From assembly GCF_003583405.1 (NCBI RefSeq), contig NZ_QXEC01000008.1:124001-188000 (forward strand): DNA of 64,000 nucleotides. Direction: 5' to 3'. The stretch is from Micromonospora radicis. GTDB taxonomy: Bacteria > Actinomycetota > Actinomycetes > Mycobacteriales > Micromonosporaceae. Shown in pieces: positions 35,640 to 41,745 of this stretch. The translations under genes were made by a program, and so were the position numbers. Below the pieces are notes generated by a model. The model did not search any database and had not been told where the DNA came from. It saw nothing but the letters and a program-made list of their open reading frames with translations. Every line of letters begins with the position of its first letter. The first letter of the stretch is position 1.

Positions 35640-35700
35640 CCAGCACCCTAACCACCCCCCACCCCCACCACCCCCGCTCCACCCACCCCACCCCGCTCCG
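35640..35700 (-). repeat. G-rich tract with G-quadruplex potential (minus strand)
   Basis: On the plus strand this is almost pure C/A with many runs of 3-6 C. The minus strand therefore carries at least four G3+ runs with short loops, directly upstream of the 38-residue peptide gene and in the orientation of its transcript. Confidence 0.6.
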
Positions 35701-35702
35701 CT

Positions 35703-35769
35703 CCCGTTGATCATGAGGTTGGCGGCGATGTTGATCTCCCCGACTGCCGCCAACCTCATGATCAACGGG
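35703..35769. repeat. REP-like extragenic palindrome
   Basis: Perfect 24-bp arms (35703-35726 and 35746-35769), each containing TTGATCATGAGGTTGGCGGC or its complement, with a 19-nt loop. It lies in the divergent region between the small peptide gene and the DinB gene. From memory, closely similar palindromes recur between genes in Micromonospora and Salinispora genomes. Confidence 0.8.
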
Positions 35770-35821
35770 GCTTCGGCGACGTGGGGCAGCGGGCGGCGGG
35801 GGCTGACGCTAGGGTCCGAGA

Positions 35822-36343
35822 ATGGTGGAGATGCATATCGATCCCACACTCGGGCCGGTGCTGGCGCGCACGGGCGACGAGCGCGCGGTGCTCGAATCCT
35901 TCCTCGACTTCCACCGTGCCGTGGTACTGCGGAAGCTACGTGGGCTCTCCGAGGCCGACGCCACCCACCGGCTGGTGCCGTCCGCGACCACGCTCGCCGG
36001 CCTGATCAAACACCTCACCCTCGTAGAGCGGAACTGGTTCCCGGCGCTGCTCGATCCCGGCCCCGGCGAGGTCCACCTCACCTCGCCGGAGGACGCGGCG
36101 GCCAGCTTCGCCCTGACCGACGGGGAGACCGTCGAGGGGCTCGCGGCGGCCTACGAGGCGCAGTGCGTCCGCTCCCGAGAGGTGGCCGCGCGGTTCGACC
36201 TCGACCACGTAGCGCCGCAACCGCAGCTCGGTGAGGTGTCGCTGCGCTGGATCCTGGTGCACATGATCGAGGAAACGGCCCGACACGCCGGCCACGCCGA
36301 CATCCTCCGAGAACTGACCGACGGCTCGACCGGCGCCCTCTGA
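35822..36343 (+). CDS. DinB-family (DUF664) metal-binding four-helix protein
   Basis: 173 residues from ATG 35822. Mini-DinB fold: four long helices with 'LIKHLTLVERNWFPALL' (first His of the metal triad) and 'LRWILVHMIEETARHAGHADILREL' (later His residues in the HMIEETARHAGH block, the typical DinB ending). Some members are mycothiol- or bacillithiol-dependent S-transferases. Mycothiol is the thiol in this phylum, so such activity is plausible but not shown. Single gene; downstream lies tRNA-Gly in the opposite direction. Confidence 0.88.
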   Translation: MVEMHIDPTLGPVLARTGDERAVLESFLDFHRAVVLRKLRGLSEADATHRLVPSATTLAGLIKHLTLVERNWFPALLDPGPGEVHLTSPEDAAASFALTDGETVEGLAAAYEAQCVRSREVAARFDLDHVAPQPQLGEVSLRWILVHMIEETARHAGHADILRELTDGSTGAL

Positions 36344-36459
36344 CCGAGCCTCCGAGCCAGCCTGCTTTCCGACCGGGGCGGACCGCACCGACCCGACGGA
36401 ACCGGATGGTGATCGGGCCGGCAGCGGCGCAGCCGGCCCACGAAGCGGCGGAAACGAAC

Positions 36460-36496
36460 GAAGCCCAGGTCCGGGACGATTCCTGACCTGGGCTTC
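36460..36496 (-). terminator. Terminator downstream of tRNA-Gly
   Basis: Perfect 12-bp stem (GAAGCCCAGGTC with its complement, 36460-36471 / 36485-36496) and a 13-nt loop. In the tRNA direction it is followed by a T-rich stretch (gttcgtttcc). Confidence 0.85.
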
Positions 36497-36503
36497 ACGT
36501 TGG

Positions 36504-36574
36504 AGCGGGTGACGGGAATCGAACCCGCACTGTCAGCTTGGGAAGCTGATGTTCTGCCATTGAACTACACCCGC
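36504..36574 (-). tRNA. tRNA-Gly (anticodon CCC)
   Basis: 71-nt cloverleaf on the minus strand: acceptor GCGGGTG pairs with CACCCGC, D-arm GTTC...GAAC, anticodon stem-loop TCAGC-TTCCCAA-GCTGA with CCC at 34-36, T-arm CGGG-TTCGATT-CCCG. The CCA end is not encoded. A -10-like TACAGT sits at 36585-36590 and a terminator follows. Confidence 0.96.
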
Positions 36575-36775
36575 AAGCGGGATCACTGTACCTGAGTCAC
36601 CGGCCCGGTGCACCCAGGCACCCCGGACCGGGGGCGGGCAGCGGCCCGGCAGGAAGTTTCATTCCCGCAACATATGCCCATGTTCAAATCCGTCGATGGG
36701 TTGTAACGTCTGCCCCACGTTTTCGGCACGACGCGACACAACCCCCGGTCGCGTCGACAGAAAGAGGGTGGGCTT

Positions 36776-37783
36776 ATGGGACTCCGTCCCGTCCTGCTGA
36801 ACCGGCGCCTCGCCGGCATCGCATCGACATCGCTGGCCGTGGTCCTCGGCGTGACCACGGTCGGCCTGCTCCCCGTCGCCAACACGACCGCCAGCCCCGC
36901 CGTGGCCGCCGCCGCCCACGCCGACGAGGAGTGCGTGGACGAGACCGGCACCGCGGCCCGGGTCCGGGGCGACGGCGTCGTCGTCGAACACGACCCGAAC
37001 GAGCTGACCATGGCCCAGGTGCGCCAGCGGGAGTCCGAGTTCGCCGACCTGCTCCAGGAGCGGGCCAAGCGGGTCGGGCAGCGTACGCTCGGCGTGCAGG
37101 CCGCTGCGGCTTCGGTCACCATCCCGGTGGTGGTGCACGTGATCCGGCGCGACACCACGCGGACCGGTGGAAACATCCCCGACTCCATGATCCAGTCGCA
37201 GATCAACGTGCTCAACCAGTCGTTCAGCGGGGCGACGGGCGGGGCGGCCACCGCGTTCGCGTTCCAGTTGCAGAGCATCAACCGGGTCACCAACACGTCG
37301 TGGTACCCGATCCGGCAGGGCACCACCGCCGAACGGCAGATGAAGACCCAACTCCGCCAGGGCAACAAGGGAACCCTCAACATCTACCTCGGTGCGCTGA
37401 GCAACAACCTGCTCGGCTGGGCGACGTTCCCGCAGACCACCCTGAACGTGATGGACGGCGTGGTGGTGCTGAGCGAGTCGCTGCCCGGCGGCACGGCCAC
37501 CAACTACAACCAGGGTGACACCGGCACCCACGAGGTCGGGCACTGGCTGAACCTGTACCACACCTTCCAGGGTGGCTGCTCCGGCCAGGGCGACCAGGTC
37601 GCGGACACCCCGGCGGAGGCGTCACCGGCGAGCGGCTGCCCCACCGGTCGGGACACCTGCTCCAGCCCGGGCCTCGACCCGATCACCAACTTCATGGACT
37701 ACTCGTACGACTCGTGCATGTACCAGTTCACCCCGGGCCAGGCGACCCGGATGATCAACGCCTGGAACACCTACCGAGCGTAG
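36776..37783 (+). CDS. Secreted zinc metalloprotease, M43 (pappalysin/cytophagalysin) family
   Basis: 335 residues from ATG 36776. A signal peptide of about 45 residues (LAGIASTSLAVVLGVTTVGLLPVA...ASPAVAAAAHA) is followed by a short propeptide and the catalytic domain. The zinc motif 'GTHEVGHWLNLYHTF' gives HExxHxxxxxH, and the downstream Met-turn is in 'ITNFMDYSYDSCMYQFTPGQATRM'. Cys pairs (GGCSGQ, SGCPTGRDTC, DSCMY) suit an extracellular enzyme. It probably degrades peptides outside the cell. It has about 185 bp of upstream region, including AACAT-N6-ATGTT at 36669-36684, and a perfect hairpin after the stop. Confidence 0.92.
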   Translation: MGLRPVLLNRRLAGIASTSLAVVLGVTTVGLLPVANTTASPAVAAAAHADEECVDETGTAARVRGDGVVVEHDPNELTMAQVRQRESEFADLLQERAKRVGQRTLGVQAAAASVTIPVVVHVIRRDTTRTGGNIPDSMIQSQINVLNQSFSGATGGAATAFAFQLQSINRVTNTSWYPIRQGTTAERQMKTQLRQGNKGTLNIYLGALSNNLLGWATFPQTTLNVMDGVVVLSESLPGGTATNYNQGDTGTHEVGHWLNLYHTFQGGCSGQGDQVADTPAEASPASGCPTGRDTCSSPGLDPITNFMDYSYDSCMYQFTPGQATRMINAWNTYRA

Positions 37784-37797
37784 CCGGGCCACTTTGC

Positions 37798-37846
37798 AGA
37801 TCCTGGTGCGATCGTGTTCCGACGAGGACCGATCGCACCAGGATCT
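37798..37846. terminator. Terminator between the M43 protease and a convergent gene
   Basis: Perfect 17-bp stem (37798-37814 / 37830-37846) with a 15-nt loop. It lies 15 bp after the protease stop and can serve both convergent genes. Confidence 0.85.
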
Positions 37847-37902
37847 CTGCCGGGAGCCGCGCGGACGCTGACCCGCGCGCCGGGGTCAGGTGACGGACGA
37901 CG

Positions 37903-38439
37903 TCAGGCGGCGCGTCGGGCGGAGTGGGCCGCCGCCAACGGGACCGGACGCTGCGCCTGCGGGGTGGCTCCGACCGGATCGAGCCAGACCTGGACGGCCG
38001 GGCCGCCGACCGGATCGGCCGAACCGGCGCTGCTGTGCCCGCGACGCGAGAGCATCGCCACGTCGACCGAGAACTCGAACAACCGCCAGTCGGCGAGCGG
38101 CGCGGCCCGTGCGGCCAGGGCCAACCGGGCCACCGTGGCGTCGTCGGTGACCGGCCAGGCCCGGCCCGCGACGTACGCCTCGTCGTCGCTCTCCTCCGGC
38201 GGGAAGGAGTGCAGCGCGTAGCGCCCGTCGCGCTCCAGGTCACGCCGCTTCGGTGAGTCGATCACGAAGCAGAAGAGACCGTCGTCGGTGATCACCGGGG
38301 AGACCGGGTGCACCCGGGGCCCACCGTCGGCGCGAACCGTGGCCAGGTAGCCGAAGCCCGGGCCGTACTGCTGCATGAGAAGGCGGATCCCGTCGGCGAG
38401 TCGAGGCTCGTCAGCGGCGAATTCGGACCAGGAAGCCAT
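37903..38439 (-). CDS. Pyridoxamine 5'-phosphate oxidase-family flavin-binding protein
   Basis: 178 residues from ATG 38439. Split-barrel flavin/F420-binding fold: '[53 protein letters not shown]' is the typical nucleotide-binding stretch. It probably binds FMN, F420 or haem; the enzymatic role is unknown. The start codon is 6 nt after a consensus-like -10, TAGAAT (minus strand, 38446-38451), implying a leaderless mRNA. A LexA-type box (38452-38467) abuts that -10. So transcription may be induced by DNA damage, which is unusual for this family. Divergent from dcd. Confidence 0.82.
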   Translation of the reverse strand: MASWSEFAADEPRLADGIRLLMQQYGPGFGYLATVRADGGPRVHPVSPVITDDGLFCFVIDSPKRRDLERDGRYALHSFPPEESDDEAYVAGRAWPVTDDATVARLALAARAAPLADWRLFEFSVDVAMLSRRGHSSAGSADPVGGPAVQVWLDPVGATPQAQRPVPLAAAHSARRAA

Positions 38440-38445
38440 GCCGAC

Positions 38446-38467
38446 ATTCTATCGAACATACGTTCTA
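38446..38467 (-). promoter_or_regulatory. LexA-type SOS box next to a leaderless promoter
   Basis: TCGAACATACGTTCTA at 38452-38467 matches the actinobacterial SOS box (TCGAAC-N4-GTTCGA) at all but one position. On the minus strand it is immediately followed by -10 TAGAAT (38446-38451) and, 6 nt later, the ATG of the flavin-binding protein. The dcd start lies 48 bp away on the other side. Confidence 0.7.
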
Positions 38468-38502
38468 AGCAGGTAGTCCGACACGCAGGTCAGCCATATC
38501 GG

Positions 38503-38508
38503 TATGGT
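38503..38508 (+). promoter_or_regulatory. Putative dcd -10 element
   Basis: TATGGT ends 6 nt before the dcd ATG, the spacing of leaderless actinobacterial promoters. No ribosome-binding site is seen before that ATG. Confidence 0.45.
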
Positions 38509-38514
38509 GTGGCG

Positions 38515-39093
38515 ATGCTGCTCTCCGACCGCGACCTGGTCTCCGAGATCAAGGCGGGCACCCTGGCGTTGGAGCCGTTCGACCCCACGCTGGTGCAGCC
38601 GTCCAGCATCGACGTACGCCTGGACAAGCTGTTCCGGGTGTTCAACAACCACCTCTACACACACATCGACCCGGCCACCAGGCAGGACGACCTCACCTCA
38701 CCGGTGGAGGTGCCCGACGGTGAGCCGTTCGTGCTGCACCCCGGCGAGTTCGTACTCGCCTCCACACTGGAGGTCATCTCCCTCGGCGACCAGCTCGCCG
38801 GCCGCCTCGAAGGCAAGTCCAGCCTGGGCCGGCTCGGTCTGCTCACCCACTCCACCGCCGGCTTCATCGACCCCGGCTTCTCCGGGCACGTCACGCTGGA
38901 GCTGTCCAACGTGGCCAACCTGCCGATCACCCTCTGGCCCGGCATGAAGATCGGTCAGCTCTGCATCTTCCGGCTCTCCTCGCCCGCCGAGCACCCGTAC
39001 GGGTCGGCCGTCTACGGCTCGCGCTACCAGGGCCAGCGCGGCCCGACGCCGAGCCGCGCCTGGCAGAACTGGCGTACCTGGCCGACCCGCTGA
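38515..39093 (+). CDS. dcd: dCTP deaminase
   Basis: 192 residues from ATG 38515. Trimeric dUTPase-like fold: '[45 protein letters not shown]', '[37 protein letters not shown]' (with the catalytic Glu in the AGFIDPG...LELSN region) and '[13 protein letters not shown]', ending in '[15 protein letters not shown]', which closes over the nucleotide. It deaminates dCTP to dUTP, and in many actinobacteria also hydrolyses dUTP, supplying dUMP for thymidylate. A LexA-type box lies upstream, consistent with nucleotide-pool control during DNA damage. Confidence 0.97.
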   Translation: MLLSDRDLVSEIKAGTLALEPFDPTLVQPSSIDVRLDKLFRVFNNHLYTHIDPATRQDDLTSPVEVPDGEPFVLHPGEFVLASTLEVISLGDQLAGRLEGKSSLGRLGLLTHSTAGFIDPGFSGHVTLELSNVANLPITLWPGMKIGQLCIFRLSSPAEHPYGSAVYGSRYQGQRGPTPSRAWQNWRTWPTR

Positions 39094-39108
39094 CCCGCCA
39101 CCCGACGC

Positions 39109-40149
39109 TCAACCGGGTCGGCCGAAGCTGTGGATCGGACTGCTGTCCAGCGGCTTCATCTTGACCGGCTGCCCCGCGCGGGATGCGTGCACCACCCAAC
39201 CATCGCCCACGTACATCCCGACGTGGTGCAGGTCGCGGTAGTAGAAGACCAGGTCACCCGGGCGCAGCACGGCACGGCTGACGGACGCGGTGACCTGACG
39301 CTGCCGCGCGGCGTTGTGCGGCAGCAGCACCCCGGCCCGCGCCCAGGCCGCCAGCATCAGGCCGGAGCAGTCGTACGCGTTCGGCCCCTCGGCACCCCAC
39401 GCGTACGGCTTGCCGATCTGCGCGCAGGCGAACTTGACCGCAGTGCCGGCTGCCCCACCCGGGTAGCTGGCCGGACAGGGCGCCGGCCGCAGTGGGCCAC
39501 CGCCGCCGCTGTCGTACGCCCGCAGCCGCAGCCGCTGCAACCGGTCGATCTCGGCGTCGATCTGCCGTCGCTTCGCCGCCAGCTCGGTCTCCGTGCGGGT
39601 CAACTGGGCGATGGTGCGTTCCAGCACGTTCCTGGCCGCGACGAGTTCGTCGCGCAGCTCGCTGGCCTGCCGTACGTCCTGCTGCTGGTAGTGGGCGTAC
39701 CGGTCGAGCAGGCCGAGCTGCTCGACCACCTCGCCGGGCGACCCGCTGCCCAGCAGGGCGTTGACCGCCCGTACGCTGCCGCCCTTGTACGCCCGCGCGG
39801 CCAGCGCACCGACCCGGGCCATCGCGGCGTCGACCTGCTGTTGCAACGGTGCGATCCGGGCGGCCAGGGCGTCGGCCTCCCGCCGCTTCACGGCCAGGTC
39901 CTGGCGGGTCGCGTTGTGTCGTTCGATGACGGGTTCGAGGCGATTCCAGTCCGCGTCGATCTGGCGCTCGATCTCGTCGACTGTCGGGTCGGCGTGAGCC
40001 GCCGTCGCGCCGCCGGTCAGGATGACGGCGGTCACGGTCAGGGCGGCGAGTGCGGTGGTGCAGCGGTACCAGCGGGATCGCGGCGCAGCCGCCGTCGGGC
40101 CGGGTGTCACCGGCCGCGATGACGGTGGCCGCGGGGCATGGTGTGCCAC
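39109..40149 (-). CDS. NlpC/P60 cell-wall endopeptidase (RipA-like), riboswitch-controlled
   Basis: 346 residues from GTG 40149. A signal peptide (about 1-53, ending TAAHA-DP) is followed by a long coiled-coil region (EIERQIDADWNRLEPVIERHNATR through ETELAAKRRQIDAEIDRL), as in RipA/CwlO. The C-terminal NlpC/P60 domain has catalytic Cys in 'NAYDCSGLMLAAW', His in 'LHHVGMYVGDGWVVHA' and the third residue shortly after. It cuts the D-Glu/m-Dap bond in peptidoglycan stem peptides; the coiled coil normally keeps it inactive until partner binding. The mRNA leader carries a c-di-AMP riboswitch, so expression should fall or rise with c-di-AMP level, linking wall turnover to osmotic state. A paralogue lies just upstream. 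Confidence 0.92.
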   Translation of the reverse strand: MAHHAPRPPSSRPVTPGPTAAAPRSRWYRCTTALAALTVTAVILTGGATAAHADPTVDEIERQIDADWNRLEPVIERHNATRQDLAVKRREADALAARIAPLQQQVDAAMARVGALAARAYKGGSVRAVNALLGSGSPGEVVEQLGLLDRYAHYQQQDVRQASELRDELVAARNVLERTIAQLTRTETELAAKRRQIDAEIDRLQRLRLRAYDSGGGGPLRPAPCPASYPGGAAGTAVKFACAQIGKPYAWGAEGPNAYDCSGLMLAAWARAGVLLPHNAARQRQVTASVSRAVLRPGDLVFYYRDLHHVGMYVGDGWVVHASRAGQPVKMKPLDSSPIHSFGRPG

Positions 40150-40174
40150 CGGGCTCCGTACTCCTTCTTCCCAT

Positions 40175-40287
40175 ACCGCCTACCGGGTTAGCTGACGGGT
40201 TCGGGCGGGAAGGGGTCGCCCTACCGCGATGGTCGCGGATTCACCCCAGGTTCCCGGGTCCCCGGCTCACTGCTGTGACTCGGCGGT
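40175..40287 (-). ncRNA. c-di-AMP riboswitch (ydaO/yuaA) in the leader of the NlpC/P60 gene
   Basis: On the minus strand the leader contains the hallmark segments GAGCCGGGGA, CCTGGGGTGAATCC, TAGGGCGACCCCTTCCCGCC and CGAACCCGTCAGCTAACC. The outer helix P1 can form between ACCGCC (plus 40282-40287) and GGCGGT (plus 40175-40180). The gene's Shine-Dalgarno (AAGGAG) follows immediately. In actinobacteria this class commonly precedes cell-wall hydrolase genes. Confidence 0.88.
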
Positions 40288-40341
40288 GTCGGACCGTCAC
40301 CACCCCTGTTGGGCGGAACTGCCAGCGGCCGACGATTGCCC

Positions 40342-40371
40342 AGCGTAGGGACGACCGACGTCGATACGCAA
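40342..40371 (-). promoter_or_regulatory. Putative promoter of the riboswitch-controlled NlpC/P60 gene
   Basis: On the minus strand, -35 TTGCGT (40366-40371), 18-bp spacer, -10 TACGCT (40342-40347). It is placed so that the transcript would include the whole riboswitch. Confidence 0.5.
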
Positions 40372-40413
40372 CACATCCACGCCATCACGCTCTGTGCATA
40401 AATCCGACAACGG

Positions 40414-40447
40414 CGAAGGCCCCCGGTCGCTTGACCAGGGGCCTTCG
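40414..40447 (-). terminator. Terminator of the upstream NlpC/P60 paralogue
   Basis: 15-bp stem with one mismatch (40414-40428 / 40433-40447; CGAAGGCCCC...GGGGCCTTCG) and a gctt loop, 31 bp after the stop on the minus strand. It separates the two hydrolase genes into different transcripts. Confidence 0.8.
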
Positions 40448-40478
40448 TGGCGTTCCTGCGCGGGCGCTCAGCCAGCCG

Positions 40479-41486
40479 TCAGCCGGGTCGACGGAACCCG
40501 GCGACCGGCATCGTCGTGATCGGCGAGACGTTGACCGGTACGCCGGCCCGGGCCGAGTGCACCATCGTGTTGTTGCCCAGATAGATCCCGACGTGACTGA
40601 GGTCACTACGGAAGAAGACCAGATCGCCGGGGCGGGCGTCGGCCCGGGCGATGGCCTTGCCCTCGTTCCACTGCGCACCGGTGAAGTGCGTCAGGTAGAT
40701 GCCGGCGGCCTTGTACGCGTACTGGGTGAGACCGGAGCAGTCGAACGAGTTCGGGCCGGTGGCACCCCAGACGTACGGCTTGCCGACCTGCTCGCAGGCC
40801 ACCCGAATGGCGGTACGAGCCGCCGCGCTGACCACCCCGTTGATGGTCGGGCAGTTGGTCGTCTTGACCGTGGTCTTCGGCAGGGACCGCTCAAGCCGCT
40901 TGATCTCGGCGTCGATCTGCTTCTTCTTCGCCGCCAGTTGCTTTTCCTTCGTCTCCTGGTCGGCGATCAGGGCGTCGAGCTTGGCCTTCTGGTCGTCGTA
41001 CTTCTTGCGGACCTTCATCACGTCGTCGAGCTGCCGGCGTTCGTACGCCGCCAGCCGCTCCAGGAAGGCCATCTGCTCGCCCAGCGTGTCCGGCTTGGCG
41101 TTCAGCAGCACCGCGCCGAGTTCCTGTGAGGGGCCGCTGACGTAGTACCGGGAGGCCAGGTCGGCCACCCGGTTCATCGCCAACTCGGCCTCCAGGGCCA
41201 GCGGCTGGATCTTCTTCTGCAGGTCACCCGACTTCTGCCGGTTGACCTTCAGCTGGGACCGCACCTTGTTGTACTGCTCGATGGTGGGTTCGAGCTGCTG
41301 CCACTGCTTGTCGATCTGCCGCTCGATCTCTTCCACCGAGGGCGCGGCGTACGCCGGCGCGACGAGCAGGCCAGCGCCGACCGTGGCGGTAGCCACCAGA
41401 ACGACCAGACGGCGGGCAGCCCGGCGCAGGCCACCCGGACGGCGGGAACGTCCGGACACGTGGCGTTGGAGGGGCATGGTTGCCAC
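40479..41486 (-). CDS. NlpC/P60 cell-wall endopeptidase (RipA-like), second copy
   Basis: 335 residues from GTG 41486, chosen because AAAGGAG lies 9 nt upstream; ATG 41477 (MPLQRHV) is three codons inside. Signal peptide to about residue 50 (LVVLVATATVGAGLLVAPAYA-A), coiled-coil region (EIERQIDKQWQQLEPTIEQYNKVR ... KQLAAKKKQIDAEIKRLERSL), then NlpC/P60 with Cys in 'NSFDCSGLTQYAYKAAG' and His in 'LSHVGIYLGNNTMVHSA'. It is similar throughout to the gene at 39109, but its leader lacks c-di-AMP riboswitch motifs, so the two copies appear to be under different control. It has its own near-consensus promoter. Confidence 0.92.
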   Translation of the reverse strand: MATMPLQRHVSGRSRRPGGLRRAARRLVVLVATATVGAGLLVAPAYAAPSVEEIERQIDKQWQQLEPTIEQYNKVRSQLKVNRQKSGDLQKKIQPLALEAELAMNRVADLASRYYVSGPSQELGAVLLNAKPDTLGEQMAFLERLAAYERRQLDDVMKVRKKYDDQKAKLDALIADQETKEKQLAAKKKQIDAEIKRLERSLPKTTVKTTNCPTINGVVSAAARTAIRVACEQVGKPYVWGATGPNSFDCSGLTQYAYKAAGIYLTHFTGAQWNEGKAIARADARPGDLVFFRSDLSHVGIYLGNNTMVHSARAGVPVNVSPITTMPVAGFRRPG

Positions 41487-41571
41487 CGGCACCGACTCCT
41501 TTGCAACCGACCACCGGGCGCCCCGCGGGCGGTTGGGGGCGGGACAGACGACCCACGGCGGTCGGTGCCCC

Positions 41572-41600
41572 ACATTAGGGAAGCCGCGGTGCGGAATCAA
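41572..41600 (-). promoter_or_regulatory. Promoter of the second NlpC/P60 gene
   Basis: On the minus strand, -35 TTGATT (41595-41600), exactly 17 bp, -10 TAATGT (41572-41577). It gives a leader of about 80 nt. An inverted repeat AAAGGGT-gtcg-ACCCTTT lies 44 bp further upstream (41644-41661). Confidence 0.75.
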
Positions 41601-41694
41601 GGCGACCATCGGCCCATTCACGTCTGCGCGACGGGACGCACACAAAGGGTGTCGACCCTTTCGTTACAGTTACGCCCGCCAATGCAAAAACGAG

Positions 41695-41726
41695 CGCGGA
41701 CGGCACCTGCTCCGGTGCCGTCCGCG
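41695..41726 (-). terminator. Rho-independent terminator of etfD
   Basis: Perfect 13-bp stem (41695-41707 / 41714-41726) with a 6-nt loop, followed in the direction of transcription by CTCGTTTTTGC, a real U-tract, which is rare in this window. Confidence 0.92.
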
Positions 41727-41745
41727 GGTCGTGACGTGGTACGGG

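Noticed and set aside
41487..41640. Second c-di-AMP riboswitch upstream of the other NlpC/P60 gene
   Set aside because: The conserved segments (GGGGTGAAT, CGAACCCGTCAGCTAACC) are absent; only a promoter and a short leader are seen.
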